Shown in pieces: positions 26,258 to 34,511 of a stretch of DNA of 64,000 nucleotides. Each line of letters starts with the position of its first letter. Position 1 is the stretch's first letter. The stretch is taken from the NCBI GenBank assembly GCA_035640355.1, contig DASQWI010000008.1, positions 1-64,000 on the forward strand, given 5' to 3'. A program made the translations under genes and the position numbers. A model generated the notes under the pieces. It did not search any database and was not told the origin of the DNA. It worked only from the letters and a program-made list of their open reading frames with translations. Source of the stretch: Actinomycetota bacterium. Lineage in GTDB: Bacteria; Actinomycetota; UBA4738; HRBIN12.

Positions 26258-27790
26258 TCAGTAGGCCCCTTTGCGCATGAGGAGCGCGCCGATCGTCCGC
26301 AGCAGGATGTAGGCGTCGAGGACGGGCGACCAGTTTTCGATGTAGAAGTGGTCCATCCGGATCGCGTCCTCGTGATCCTCGACGTCCGATCGCCCCTGGA
26401 TCTGCCACCATCCCGTGATCCCCGACCGAACCTCGTGTCGAGGACCGAGCAACTCGATGTTCGCGGAGACCTGCTGGGCCGGGAGTGGCCGCGGACCGAC
26501 GAGGCTCATGTCGCCAATCAGCACGTTGAACAGCTGAGGGAACTCGTCGATGCTCCACCGACGCAGGATCTTGCCAACCTTGGTTAGTCTCGGGTCGTCG
26601 CCTCCGAGCTTGAAAAACGGCGCTGACGTGTTGAACCCGTTCACTTCGGCGAGCTGTTCGGCGCCGTTCGCCATCGTCCGGAACTTGTACATCACGAACG
26701 TGCGCGCTCCCTCTGTCACACGCTTCTGCTTGAACAGCACCGGCGAGCCAGAAGTGACTCGGATCGCGATCGCCGCAACGAGAACGACGGGCGAAGTCAC
26801 GATGAGGCCGATGGCAGCGAGTCCGATGTCGATGCCGCGCTTTATGAACCGCTGGGAAGCCGAAAGGCCTGCCGGCTTCATGCTCAACACGACGCCTTCG
26901 TTACCGAGCGGCTGCGCGGTCAGCCGCGAGGCGAGGACACCCGACAGGTGCGTGTAGATCCGCACGATGATCCCCTCTTGCCGCGCGGCTTGCATCAGAG
27001 CGAGCATCTGACGCCGGCCAATCGTCGTCGACGCCATGAAGACGCAGTCGGGTTGGTACTCCCGGAACACGGATCGAAAACGCCTAACGCGTTCGTTCGT
27101 CGAGACGGACGCGGACGCGATGATCGGGCTGTTCGCGTCGATCCATCCAAGCGGCAGAAAGCCCGATCCCGGCGTCCCGAGGGCTTCGAGCGGTTCCTGC
27201 ACCTGATCGCCGCTTCCGATGATGAGCGTGCGCATCGTGAGCAAGTCTGTCGCGCGTAGGCGCGCCACGTATCGGCGCACGACCATTCTCGTCGTGAGCT
27301 CGAGCACCAGAGCGATGCCAAACGTGATCGCCATCCACGACCGCGATAGGTACACCTCGGTCCAGAACGTCAGCAGGATCAGAAGCACGATGCCGATCCC
27401 GACGGCGATCGCCGTGCGTCGGAATTCCTCCAATGCGGACAAAAGGTGCGGCGCATAGAGGCCGAGGGCGTGGAACACGGCCGGCCACAACATCCCACCG
27501 AGGGCGATCTGTACGAGGTACTCCCATTCAGGGACGACCCCGAAGCGCAGGGCGTGTGCGACCAACAGGGCCACCGTTAGGCACAACACGTCGAGGGGCA
27601 GCAGGAGGAATCCGAGGGACCGGTACCGGGCAAGCGTGTTGGTGCCCACGGTGTGCTCGACGGACCCATCGACCGGCATGCCGTCGGGAGGAAGGACTAC
27701 GCCAGTTAGGTCGACGGTGGAGTCGACGTCCGGCTGGGGGAGGACGATGACCTCGTCCGTGATCCGAGGCACGGTCTGGCGGGCTGTCAT
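26258..27790 (-). CDS. Polyprenyl glycosylphosphotransferase (WbaP/CpsE type), priming enzyme
   Basis: A membrane enzyme of 510 residues. It starts a glycan by moving sugar-1-phosphate from a UDP-sugar to undecaprenyl phosphate. Seen: four N-terminal membrane helices (residues 60-170), a CoA-binding-like Rossmann domain (TLIIGSGDQ), a fifth hydrophobic helix (IKRGIDIGLAAIGLIVTSP), then the catalytic bacterial sugar transferase domain with KQKRVTEGARTFVMYKFRTM, RRWSIDEFPQLFNVLIGDMSLVGPRP and GITGWWQIQGRSD. Start choice is not simple: the ATG at 27790 has no well-placed Shine-Dalgarno sequence, while GGAGG upstream is set for an out-of-frame ATG at 27804; a TTG at 27829 is a further option. First gene of the heptose operon. 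Confidence 0.92.
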   Translation of the reverse strand: MTARQTVPRITDEVIVLPQPDVDSTVDLTGVVLPPDGMPVDGSVEHTVGTNTLARYRSLGFLLLPLDVLCLTVALLVAHALRFGVVPEWEYLVQIALGGMLWPAVFHALGLYAPHLLSALEEFRRTAIAVGIGIVLLILLTFWTEVYLSRSWMAITFGIALVLELTTRMVVRRYVARLRATDLLTMRTLIIGSGDQVQEPLEALGTPGSGFLPLGWIDANSPIIASASVSTNERVRRFRSVFREYQPDCVFMASTTIGRRQMLALMQAARQEGIIVRIYTHLSGVLASRLTAQPLGNEGVVLSMKPAGLSASQRFIKRGIDIGLAAIGLIVTSPVVLVAAIAIRVTSGSPVLFKQKRVTEGARTFVMYKFRTMANGAEQLAEVNGFNTSAPFFKLGGDDPRLTKVGKILRRWSIDEFPQLFNVLIGDMSLVGPRPLPAQQVSANIELLGPRHEVRSGITGWWQIQGRSDVEDHEDAIRMDHFYIENWSPVLDAYILLRTIGALLMRKGAY

Positions 27791-27804
27791 CGGCGGGCCG
27801 TCAT
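27777..27804 (-). repeat. 14-bp tandem duplication of the start region
   Basis: On the minus strand ATGACGGCCCGCCG is followed directly by ATGACAGCCCGCCA; 12 of 14 bases agree. The first ATG has GGAGG eight bases upstream but opens a five-codon frame (M-T-A-R-R) whose TGA overlaps the second ATG as ATGA. The second ATG starts the priming transferase with M-T-A-R-Q. Confidence 0.75.
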
Positions 27805-27830
27805 CGGGTGAACCTCCGGATCTCGTCAAT

Positions 27831-27838
27831 ACGGGTAT
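27831..27838 (-). promoter_or_regulatory. ATACCCGT motif, copy 1
   Basis: The minus strand reads AATACCCGTATT, about 41 bp upstream of the priming-transferase ATG; flanking AATAC/GTATT makes a short inverted repeat. The same core occurs at 27887, 36770 and, weaker, 36780 and 33097. Possible operator; the 7-base core alone is not rare by chance. Confidence 0.35.
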
Positions 27839-27886
27839 TACGTCGTGCGCGTGGAGCCGGCTGCCACGGCGGTCATCCGACGTCGT

Positions 27887-27894
27887 ATACCCGT
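27887..27894 (+). promoter_or_regulatory. ATACCCGT motif, copy 2
   Basis: TATACCCGTCTGA on the plus strand, opposite in orientation to copy 1 and about 50 bp from it, within the divergent region. Possible second half of an operator for a regulator acting on both operons (inference). Confidence 0.35.
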
Positions 27895-28217
27895 CTGATG
27901 CTGCGTTCGACCGTCACCCTCGGTAAAGAGGGAACGGCCCGACCGGGGGGAAGGTTGCGAAATTCCGCTTCCTCCGTCGAACGACCTCGGCCGGTCCTCC
28001 GAACGTTTTCCGCCGTTGTCCCTACGTAAAACCGAGGCTGAGGGTAGGACGCGCACAGCGTTCTCGCAACCCTAACCTTTGGACGATGGACGAATACGAA
28101 TGTAGGCGGGAGGATGTACGACGAATGGGGGACAAGCTCGGACTAACGGCCTACAGCCAGGGCGCATCTCCCTCGGTACGATGCCTGGCTCCGTCCTGGG
28201 CCGGGTAAGGGGTCGCA

Positions 28218-29540
28218 ATGCGAGTCGTCGTCGTCGGTACCGGTCATGTTGGATTGCCCACTGCGGCAACCCTGGCGTCGTTCGAGCACGACGTCGTCGG
28301 TGTCGACGAGGACGAGGAGAAGATTCGCGGGCTCCAACGAGGCACCACGCCATTCTTCGAGCCTGGGCTCGCCGAACTTATCGAACGCGGAGCGCGTACT
28401 GGCCGCCTTCGGTTCTCCGTCGACGCCGCCGAGGCGATCCCGTCGGCAGAGGTCGTCTTCCTCTGCGTCGGCACCCCCGCCCGAGCGTCCGGAGACGCGA
28501 ACCTCGTCGCCGTGGAGCGATCGGCCCGTGGGATCGCGCCGCATCTCTCGCCGGGGGTCGTCGTCGTCAAGAAGTCGACCGTGCCGGCGGGGACGGCGCA
28601 GCGGCTGCGTCAGGTGCTGAGGATGACGCGGTCCGACCTGGCCGAGGACATCGAGGTCGTGTCGAATCCCGAGTTCCTCCGCGAGGGTCAAGCCGTGGAG
28701 GACTCGTTCCATCCTGACCGGATCCTCGTCGGTGCGCGATCCGCGCGCGGCTTCGAGACGATGCGCCGGCTCTACGAGCCGTTGATCCGTGACGGGGCGA
28801 AGCTGATCGAGACGGACATCGAGACCGCCGAGCTCGCGAAGCACGCGAGTAACGCGTTCTTGGCGCTGAAGGTCTCGTACGCCAACGCGCTTGCGCGCGT
28901 CTGCGAGCTCGCGGGGGCCGACGTGACCGCGGTCGCCGACGTGATGGGATCTGACCCCCGCATCGGACGAGCGTTCCTGGACGCGGGACTCGGTTGGGGC
29001 GGGTACTGCTTCCCGAAGGACCTCCAGGCGTTCGACCGGCTGTCGTCTCGCCTCGGCTATGACTTCGGCCTGCTTCGTGAGGTGGAGCGGATCAATAACG
29101 AGGCGATCGACGTGGCCGTCGAGAAGGTTCGGGACGCCTTGTGGAACCTCGAGGACAAGCGCGTCGCGCTGCTCGGCCTCTCGTTCAAGCCTCGAACGGA
29201 CGATGTCCGCCTGTCGCCAGCGCTGTCGCTGGCGCGCCGTCTGATTGCCGAAGGCGCGGCGACGGTCGGATACGACCCCGAAGCCGGGGCGAACGCGAAA
29301 TCGGAGGTGCCCGATCTCGAGGTGGCGCCGAGCGTCTACGACGCCCTCGACGGCGCTCACTGCATGGTCGTGTGCACGGACTGGGACGAGTTCCGCTCGA
29401 TCGACCTGCCACGGGCGAAGGAGCTGATGGTGCACCCCATCGTCGTCGACGGCCGGAACATGTTCGACCCTCAGATCATGCGGGCATATGGCTTCGTGTA
29501 CCACGGGACCGGTCGGGCGTCCCTTTCCGAGGGCGGCTGA
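28218..29540 (+). CDS. ugd: UDP-glucose 6-dehydrogenase
   Basis: A protein of 440 residues. It oxidises UDP-glucose to UDP-glucuronate with two NAD+. Seen: [13 protein letters not shown] (GTGHVG 7-12), [30 protein letters not shown], the catalytic loop GGYCFPKD with Cys264, and the C-terminal [17 protein letters not shown] and DGRNMFDP. All key residues are present. ATG at 28218 has AAGGGG nearby. Stop and next start overlap by 1 bp (TGATG), so it is coupled to the decarboxylase that uses its product. Confidence 0.95.
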   Translation: MRVVVVGTGHVGLPTAATLASFEHDVVGVDEDEEKIRGLQRGTTPFFEPGLAELIERGARTGRLRFSVDAAEAIPSAEVVFLCVGTPARASGDANLVAVERSARGIAPHLSPGVVVVKKSTVPAGTAQRLRQVLRMTRSDLAEDIEVVSNPEFLREGQAVEDSFHPDRILVGARSARGFETMRRLYEPLIRDGAKLIETDIETAELAKHASNAFLALKVSYANALARVCELAGADVTAVADVMGSDPRIGRAFLDAGLGWGGYCFPKDLQAFDRLSSRLGYDFGLLREVERINNEAIDVAVEKVRDALWNLEDKRVALLGLSFKPRTDDVRLSPALSLARRLIAEGAATVGYDPEAGANAKSEVPDLEVAPSVYDALDGAHCMVVCTDWDEFRSIDLPRAKELMVHPIVVDGRNMFDPQIMRAYGFVYHGTGRASLSEGG

Positions 29541-30481
29541 TGCCTCGAGCGCTTGTGACGGGGGCGGCGGGATTTCTCGGATCGCACCTATCCGATCGAC
29601 TGCTTGGCGAAGGCTGGGATGTGATCGGCTTCGACTCGCTCCTCACCGGCCGGGCGGAGAACCTCGGCGATGCGCTATCGAACGGGCGGTTCCGATTCGA
29701 GCAATACGACGTGACGAACTACCTCCACGTCGACGGCGATCTCGATTGGGTCCTCCACTTGGCGTCGCCGGCGTCTCCGACGGACTATCTGGCGTATCCG
29801 ATCCAGACGCTGAAGGTCGGGGCGTTGGGGACGCTCCGCGCGCTGGGGCTGGCGAAGGCGAAGCATGCGGGTCTGCTCCTGGCGTCGACGTCGGAGGTCT
29901 ACGGGAACCCACAGGTTCACCCGCAGCCCGAGACGTACTGGGGGCACGTGAACCCCATCGGGCCGCGCGGCGTCTACGACGAGGCCAAGCGGTACGCGGA
30001 GGCGATGGTGATGGCCTACCACCGGTCGCACCGTGTGCCCGTCAAGATCGTCCGCATCTTCAACACGTACGGCCCCCGCATGCGCCGCCGCGACGGCCGT
30101 GCCGTGCCGACGTTCATCGATCAGGCCCTCCAAGGATCGCCGTTGACGGTGCACGGCGACGGCTCGCAGACGCGATCGCTCTGCTATGTCGAGGACCTGG
30201 TGGAGGGCATCTGGCGGCTCCTGACGTCGGACGTCGTCGCCGAACCGGTGAACCTGGGAAATCCCGAGGAGGTGAAGGTCCTCGACCTGGCACGGACGAT
30301 CACCTCGCTCGCCGGCAGTCGTTCCGACGTCGTCTTCGTCGACCGGCCCGTCGACGATCCGGACGTTCGATGCCCGGATATCCGCAAGGCCACGACGGCG
30401 CTCGGGTGGATGCCTCGCGTCCGGCTCGCCGACGGTCTCGAGCGCACGATCGAGTGGGTCCGCGCCTTGACGACTGCTTGA
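29540..30481 (+). CDS. UDP-glucuronate decarboxylase (UDP-xylose synthase)
   Basis: An extended SDR of 313 residues. UXS turns UDP-glucuronate into UDP-xylose. Seen: [11 protein letters not shown] (8-14 nucleotide loop), [12 protein letters not shown], the catalytic [13 protein letters not shown] (Tyr146, Lys150), and [26 protein letters not shown], which is the UXS-type stretch. The ATG at 29540 shares one base with the ugd stop. The pair Ugd-UXS supplies UDP-glucuronate and UDP-xylose for the glycosyltransferases around it, possibly including the GT14 enzyme at 46732. Confidence 0.92.
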   Translation: MPRALVTGAAGFLGSHLSDRLLGEGWDVIGFDSLLTGRAENLGDALSNGRFRFEQYDVTNYLHVDGDLDWVLHLASPASPTDYLAYPIQTLKVGALGTLRALGLAKAKHAGLLLASTSEVYGNPQVHPQPETYWGHVNPIGPRGVYDEAKRYAEAMVMAYHRSHRVPVKIVRIFNTYGPRMRRRDGRAVPTFIDQALQGSPLTVHGDGSQTRSLCYVEDLVEGIWRLLTSDVVAEPVNLGNPEEVKVLDLARTITSLAGSRSDVVFVDRPVDDPDVRCPDIRKATTALGWMPRVRLADGLERTIEWVRALTTA

Positions 30482-30486
30482 CGTCG

Positions 30487-30516
30487 TTGCAAGCGTGAGT
30501 ATGAACGGCGTAGGGT
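30487..30516 (+). promoter_or_regulatory. Putative sigma-70 promoter for small sorting-signal protein
   Basis: TTGCAA at 30487-30492, an 18-bp spacer, and TAGGGT at 30511-30516; the -10 has the TAnnnT form common in high-GC actinobacteria. It lies 6 bp after the UXS stop and about 48 bp before the next start. Confidence 0.5.
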
Positions 30517-30563
30517 GTGGGTAACGTTCCCACGCCGAAGTCGCGAAGGAGAGGGTGGTAGGT

Positions 30564-30836
30564 GTGAAGAGGTTCGGGTACGCGCTCATCGGTGCTTTGT
30601 CCGTGACGCTGCTCACGGCGATGCCTGCGCTGGCCCAGTCGGTCGTTCCGCCTGGCACGGACGTGGGTCCGCAAGTCATCGCTCGCGCCCCCGAGAACGT
30701 GGTTCAGGCCCCCGGCGGCGTGGCGTTCACCGGTTCTGAGGTCACGCTGTGGATGGTGCTCGCGGCCGCGCTCCTCGCGGTCGGCCTGACGGTGTACGTG
30801 CTGGGCCGGCGCCGCGCACGCGCAGGCGCGAAGTAG
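30564..30836 (+). CDS. Small secreted protein with LAxTG-like sorting signal
   Basis: A protein of 90 residues. Seen: a signal peptide (MKRFGYALIGALSVTLLTAMPALAQS), a mature part of about 30 residues rich in Pro and Val, then VAFTGSE followed by one hydrophobic helix and the basic tail GRRRARAGAK. This is the tripartite layout of a sortase substrate, with an (L/V)AxTG-type motif of the class E kind found in actinobacteria. No sortase gene is in the window, so it may simply be a one-pass membrane protein. The GTG at 30564 was chosen with GGAGAGG upstream; a GTG three codons earlier is possible. Function unknown. Confidence 0.75.
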   Translation: MKRFGYALIGALSVTLLTAMPALAQSVVPPGTDVGPQVIARAPENVVQAPGGVAFTGSEVTLWMVLAAALLAVGLTVYVLGRRRARAGAK

Positions 30837-30854
30837 CTCGCACCGCTATGACGC

Positions 30855-30868
30855 GCAGCGACCGCTGC
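30855..30868. other. Small hairpin between convergent genes
   Basis: GCAGC-GACC-GCTGC, a perfect 5-bp stem with a 4-base loop, between the stop of the small secreted protein and the stop of the DUF4012 gene. No T-run follows in either direction, so terminator function is doubtful. Confidence 0.3.
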
Positions 30869-30904
30869 TCGATTCAGGGCGTCTTCGCGTAGGTCGTCTT
30901 CCGA

Positions 30905-32944
30905 TCAGAGGTCGAAGACTCGGGCGTTGAGGAACCGCAGCGTGTTGCGCCACAGCCTGACCGGAAGTGACGGTCCGAACTCGACCTCGACGTCCAGGCG
31001 TGGCGCGGCTCCCCCTCTGTAGACGGCTGCACCGCCGCGGACCGTAAGCGGAGCCGTCACTGACGTGATCTGCATCCCTTCGGGCGGCTCGACGCGGATC
31101 TCGAGCGTGGACGGGCGAACGGTTACCTGACTGGCGAAGGTCATCCGGAAAACGCCGCCGGAGCTGTTCCCCTCCCACGCAGCCGGGTCGTCCCAGGTCA
31201 GGTGGAGTGCTTGTGCGTCGCCGCTCGGGACCGCGTAGTAGTGGCGAATGTAGCGTTGACCGAAATCCACCCCAAACTGCACGTCTATCGGCGATCCATC
31301 GAGCTCGGCTCCGTTCTCCACCGGCACGCAGTCCGTTCCGCAATAGACGGTTGACAGCGCCACGCTCTCACCGGCCTCGATGGTGCGGAGGATCGGCCCG
31401 AAGTACGCGCCGCTCTGCGGGAACGGTCCGATCACGTATGACGGCTCTCCTGACGTGGGCGCGTGGTTGCGGAGCGTGAGGTCGAGCACGGCGTTGGCGC
31501 TCCCGTCGTCATCGAGCGCGACTGCGTACGACACGTCGCGCTCTTGGAAGTAGTCGACCTTGGAGCCCGCGGCGCTCGTTACCACGACGGACACGAGATC
31601 GTCGTCGGCCCTCGGTGGCCGGAGCGTGCCACCGACGGGCGTGTCCGCGAGGCCCTCCTGCATGTCGCGGTCGACCGAGTAGACGAGGAGATGCCGACCA
31701 GATGCGGCGTCGACGAGCTTTCGAAGGTCGTCGACGTCCGTGGACGGCTGCTCGACGAATCGCTTGAACGCCGCCCTGGCGACGTCGCCCAGGATGCGCT
31801 TTCGTTGCGTGGGGTCGCCGAACAGCGAGTAGGCCTCGTTCGTCGTGAACGGCACGACGTTCTCCGCATCGACGGACACGCCGTACCCGGGGACCTTCAC
31901 GGGTCCGGTGGCCTCGAGCAGTGCGGCGAGCGCGAACGGATCCGCCACGATGACGCCGTCGAGCCGCGTCCCCGTGGCCGCCTCGTACGAGGCGATGATC
32001 GCCTGCGAAACGGACGGGAAGTCCGGCATCACGTTGATAGCCGTCCAGAACAGCCCGTGCTTTCTGAACTGCTCGTATGCCGCGAAGCCCTCGTTCGGTG
32101 ACGGCAGGCCCGGGGACTGCGCCAGACGGTGTATCTGCTTGAACGGTGAGAAGTGGAACTTCCCGTCTTCGATCCGGAGGAGCGAATACGCGCCGATAAG
32201 GCCGCCCGTCCCGCGAAGCTCCGCCGGGTTCTGCGCTCCGAAGAAGTACGTGCGCGCGTGATCCGCTCCGAGGAACCGGGGGAGCCCGTGTAGGAGAAGG
32301 GCGAGGGCATGGATCTCGCCTCGGATCTCGGCGGCCTCTTCGTCCGCGTCGCGCAGGGCGCCGGCAACGGGCTCCAAGACGAGCGAGTCGGTCGTGTGCG
32401 CCAGCCGAGCGGCAGCCTCGCCCATGAGAGCGTCCGCGCGTCGAGCCGCCTCGGCGAGCGGGACGAGCGTGTCGAGCGGGAGCGCTCCGGCCCTGGGCGT
32501 GAGTCCGGCCAGACCTTCAGGGACGGACGCGATCGCGTCGGTAAGGACGATAGCGGCGTCGGCCGCCGTCCCCGCCGACGCTGCCATCGTCCTAACCGCG
32601 TCACTCGTGCGGCCGATGCCCGGTATCCATCCGGCGGCGTTAACAATGGGACCGTTCGCCGCATCCTCCGCGTTCGCGAACGAGGCGCGTCCTTCGCGGA
32701 ACGACGTTGCCGCAGCCTGCACATCTCCGGCGAGCAGATGGCTCCGGCCCTGCTCCATCGCGGCTCGCCCCTGCTCGAGGTCTTGGCGGACGGAGAGCAT
32801 CGTGAAGGCGAGCGAAACGCCGAGCGTGGCGAGGACGGCCACTGCCACCAGGAGTGCGATCTTGGCCCGGCGGCGTCGCTGCGGGCGCGGCCGGTCTCTT
32901 GCCTCGGCGACTTGCCCTCTTGGCGGCGTTCGTGGCTCCGACAC
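30905..32944 (-). CDS. DUF4012 membrane-anchored protein
   Basis: A protein of 679 residues. Basic N-terminus, one membrane helix (residues 28-50, IALLVAVAVLATLGVSLAFTML), a helical region of about 170 residues, then the conserved DUF4012 core with GADHARTYFFGAQNPAELRGTGGLIGAYSLL, SYEAATGTRLDGVIVADPFALAALLEATGPV and VPFTTNEAYSLFGDPTQRKRIL. The last 200 residues look like beta-rich outer domains. DUF4012 proteins often sit beside bacterial sugar transferases in exopolysaccharide loci, as here; their role is not known. Start GTG at 32944. The main part should lie outside the membrane. Confidence 0.85.
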   Translation of the reverse strand: MSEPRTPPRGQVAEARDRPRPQRRRRAKIALLVAVAVLATLGVSLAFTMLSVRQDLEQGRAAMEQGRSHLLAGDVQAAATSFREGRASFANAEDAANGPIVNAAGWIPGIGRTSDAVRTMAASAGTAADAAIVLTDAIASVPEGLAGLTPRAGALPLDTLVPLAEAARRADALMGEAAARLAHTTDSLVLEPVAGALRDADEEAAEIRGEIHALALLLHGLPRFLGADHARTYFFGAQNPAELRGTGGLIGAYSLLRIEDGKFHFSPFKQIHRLAQSPGLPSPNEGFAAYEQFRKHGLFWTAINVMPDFPSVSQAIIASYEAATGTRLDGVIVADPFALAALLEATGPVKVPGYGVSVDAENVVPFTTNEAYSLFGDPTQRKRILGDVARAAFKRFVEQPSTDVDDLRKLVDAASGRHLLVYSVDRDMQEGLADTPVGGTLRPPRADDDLVSVVVTSAAGSKVDYFQERDVSYAVALDDDGSANAVLDLTLRNHAPTSGEPSYVIGPFPQSGAYFGPILRTIEAGESVALSTVYCGTDCVPVENGAELDGSPIDVQFGVDFGQRYIRHYYAVPSGDAQALHLTWDDPAAWEGNSSGGVFRMTFASQVTVRPSTLEIRVEPPEGMQITSVTAPLTVRGGAAVYRGGAAPRLDVEVEFGPSLPVRLWRNTLRFLNARVFDL

Positions 32945-33181
32945 AGGTCTCCGGTTGTACAGGGGTGGGGACGGCCAATGCTACTTAGGCGTCCCGAGCA
33001 ACTCGCGGCATGCCCTTCTCGGCGCTTGCGTGTTTGAACGTTGAGCAACCGGGAAATGTGTCCCCCGAAACACGTACAGTGCACTACGTCGGCCGAACGG
33101 GTTAACGTCAGGGGCGCCGTAGGCCGAACGGCCGGGTCGGTGACGCTTGGGGTTGCGTCGGTTGCGGCGCGAGGGGGATGC
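32945..33181. promoter_or_regulatory. Divergent intergenic region (DUF4012 / second priming transferase)
   Basis: About 240 bp without a credible gene. It must hold both promoters. Seen: an imperfect relative of the ATACCCGT motif (minus strand TTAACCCGTT at 33096-33105) and GAGGGGGA just before the rightward start. No clear -35/-10 pair. Confidence 0.4.
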
Positions 33182-33925
33182 ATGCAGGAGGAACTGCCGG
33201 ACATCCAGGCCGCCGAAGCGATCGCGGTAGCCCGGCCGGCAGCTCCACCCCTTACAAGGCCCTCACTCGAGCTCGTCGCGGGAGAACGCGACGCCGGCCG
33301 TATCGGACTCCTCGTTGCAGCACCCTGGCAACTTGTCGTGAAGCGGACGATCGACGTGGCGATCAGCCTCGCGTTTCTGCTCCTGCTGTTGCCGGTCTTA
33401 ATGCTGATCGCAGGTGCGGTCAGGCTCACGTCCGCGGGACCCGCCCTGTACGTGCAGGAGCGGATGGGGCGCGATGGCCGTCCGTTCCGAATGTACAAGT
33501 TTCGCTCGATGCGGGTCCGGCACGGCTTGACACGCGATCAGTTGCTGGAGATGAACGAGGTCCGCGGCCCGGTGTTCAAGATCCGCCAGGACCCGAGGCT
33601 CACGCGCGTTGGACGGTGGCTTCGAGCCTCGTCGCTCGACGAGCTTCCCCAGTTGTTCAACGTATTGCTCGGCGACATGAGCCTGGTCGGACCGCGGCCG
33701 CCGCTCCCCGAGGAGTACGCGGTGTTCGGGCCGCGTGAGCGGGGCCGGCTCTCGGTGAAGCCCGGACTGACGTGCATCTGGCAAGTGAGCGGGCGTTCGA
33801 ACCTCGACTACGACACGTGGGTGGAGATGGATCTGGAATACATCTCCACGTGGACGCTGCGACGTGACCTTGAGTTGATCGTCCGAACGATCCCCGCTGT
33901 GATCACCGCCCGCGGCGCCTACTAG
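33182..33925 (+). CDS. Bacterial sugar transferase (short polyprenyl phosphosugar transferase)
   Basis: A protein of 247 residues: a short N-terminus, one hydrophobic helix (KRTIDVAISLAFLLLLLPVLMLIAGAV), and a catalytic core with RMGRDGRPFRMYKFRSM, LRASSLDELPQLFNVLLGDMSLVGPRP, LSVKPGLTCIWQVSGRSN and the C-terminal TIPAVITARGAY. This is the monotopic phosphoglycosyl transferase type that begins glycan assembly on undecaprenyl phosphate. It lacks the four N-terminal helices of the 26258-27790 enzyme, so the window has two distinct priming enzymes. The ATG at 33182 was chosen with GAGGGGG upstream. Its 3' end overlaps the convergent gene by 23 bp. Confidence 0.92.
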   Translation: MQEELPDIQAAEAIAVARPAAPPLTRPSLELVAGERDAGRIGLLVAAPWQLVVKRTIDVAISLAFLLLLLPVLMLIAGAVRLTSAGPALYVQERMGRDGRPFRMYKFRSMRVRHGLTRDQLLEMNEVRGPVFKIRQDPRLTRVGRWLRASSLDELPQLFNVLLGDMSLVGPRPPLPEEYAVFGPRERGRLSVKPGLTCIWQVSGRSNLDYDTWVEMDLEYISTWTLRRDLELIVRTIPAVITARGAY

Positions 33926-34511
33926 CGACAGACTCCACACGTTTGTCCGATTTGGATTGGGGTGTGACCTCCAGACCGAGGAGCGGATCCGCGAGCGCTT
34001 GGAAGCGACGGATGGATGCGGCGAGATCGCCATGGTCGGATCTCTCGATCCGACGAGCGCCCGGCTCGGAGAGCGCGATATCCAGGATCGCTCTCAACTG
34101 CTCTTCCGATTCGACGAGGTCGACATCACCCGCCCGCGCGGCGCGACGCGCGAACAGCAGCTGATGGTCGTCGACATGCTCACCGAGTGCCCGGCGCCTG
34201 GGCACCACGACGGGCTTTACTCCCGCCCGCCGGCAATCCATGATCGTGGCCGGCCCACCGTGGCACACGACGGCGGCTGCGTTCGACATCAGGGAACGAA
34301 GCTCGTCACGTGATACGTACGATGCCCATGCCGCCACGCGAGGTGTAACCGTCGACGTCCCGACCTGAATGAAGCACTCGATTGACCACCTCGCCGAACC
34401 GGCCCACGCATCCACCCACCGAACAAGCCGATCGAACGGGTGGTGGTCCGTTCCGACCGTCACGACGACCAGCGGCCGCTCGGCGTCAGCCGCATCACTA
34501 GACGAGCGCAC
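33903..34511 (-). CDS. Alg13/PssE-like glycosyltransferase catalytic subunit (GT28 C-terminal domain)
   Basis: A protein of about 202 residues equal to the C-terminal half of a GT28 enzyme. Seen: VVVTVGTDHHPFDRLVRWVD at the start, CFIQVGTS, and the donor-binding CHGGPATIMDCRRAGVKPVVVPRRRALGEHVDDHQ. Such proteins act only with an Alg14/PssD-type membrane partner, here the gene upstream with which it overlaps by 14 bp. GTG at 34511 or TTG at 34514 may be the start. The last 23 bp are shared with the end of the convergent priming-transferase gene. Likely adds an early sugar to a lipid-linked primer. Confidence 0.86.
   Translation of the reverse strand: MRSSSDAADAERPLVVVTVGTDHHPFDRLVRWVDAWAGSARWSIECFIQVGTSTVTPRVAAWASYVSRDELRSLMSNAAAVVCHGGPATIMDCRRAGVKPVVVPRRRALGEHVDDHQLLFARRAARAGDVDLVESEEQLRAILDIALSEPGARRIERSDHGDLAASIRRFQALADPLLGLEVTPQSKSDKRVESVASRRRGR

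Larger units (their letters stand above)
27791..28217. promoter_or_regulatory. Divergent regulatory region between heptose operon and UDP-xylose genes
   Basis: About 430 bp with no credible gene. It must carry promoters for both directions. Seen: two copies of an ATACCCGT-like motif (minus strand at 27831-27838, plus strand at 27887-27894), an A/T-richer stretch around 28020-28100, and GGGGTCGCA just before the ugd ATG. No convincing sigma-70 pair or known riboswitch core was found. Confidence 0.55.

Noticed and set aside
27791-28217. Possible riboswitch (cyclic di-GMP type) in the long divergent leader
   Set aside because: No conserved core or tetraloop-receptor arrangement could be recognised, and no terminator or sequestered ribosome site follows.
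28143-29504. A 453-codon antisense frame over ugd
   Set aside because: Asp/Arg/His-rich shadow of a well-conserved dehydrogenase, with no independent evidence.
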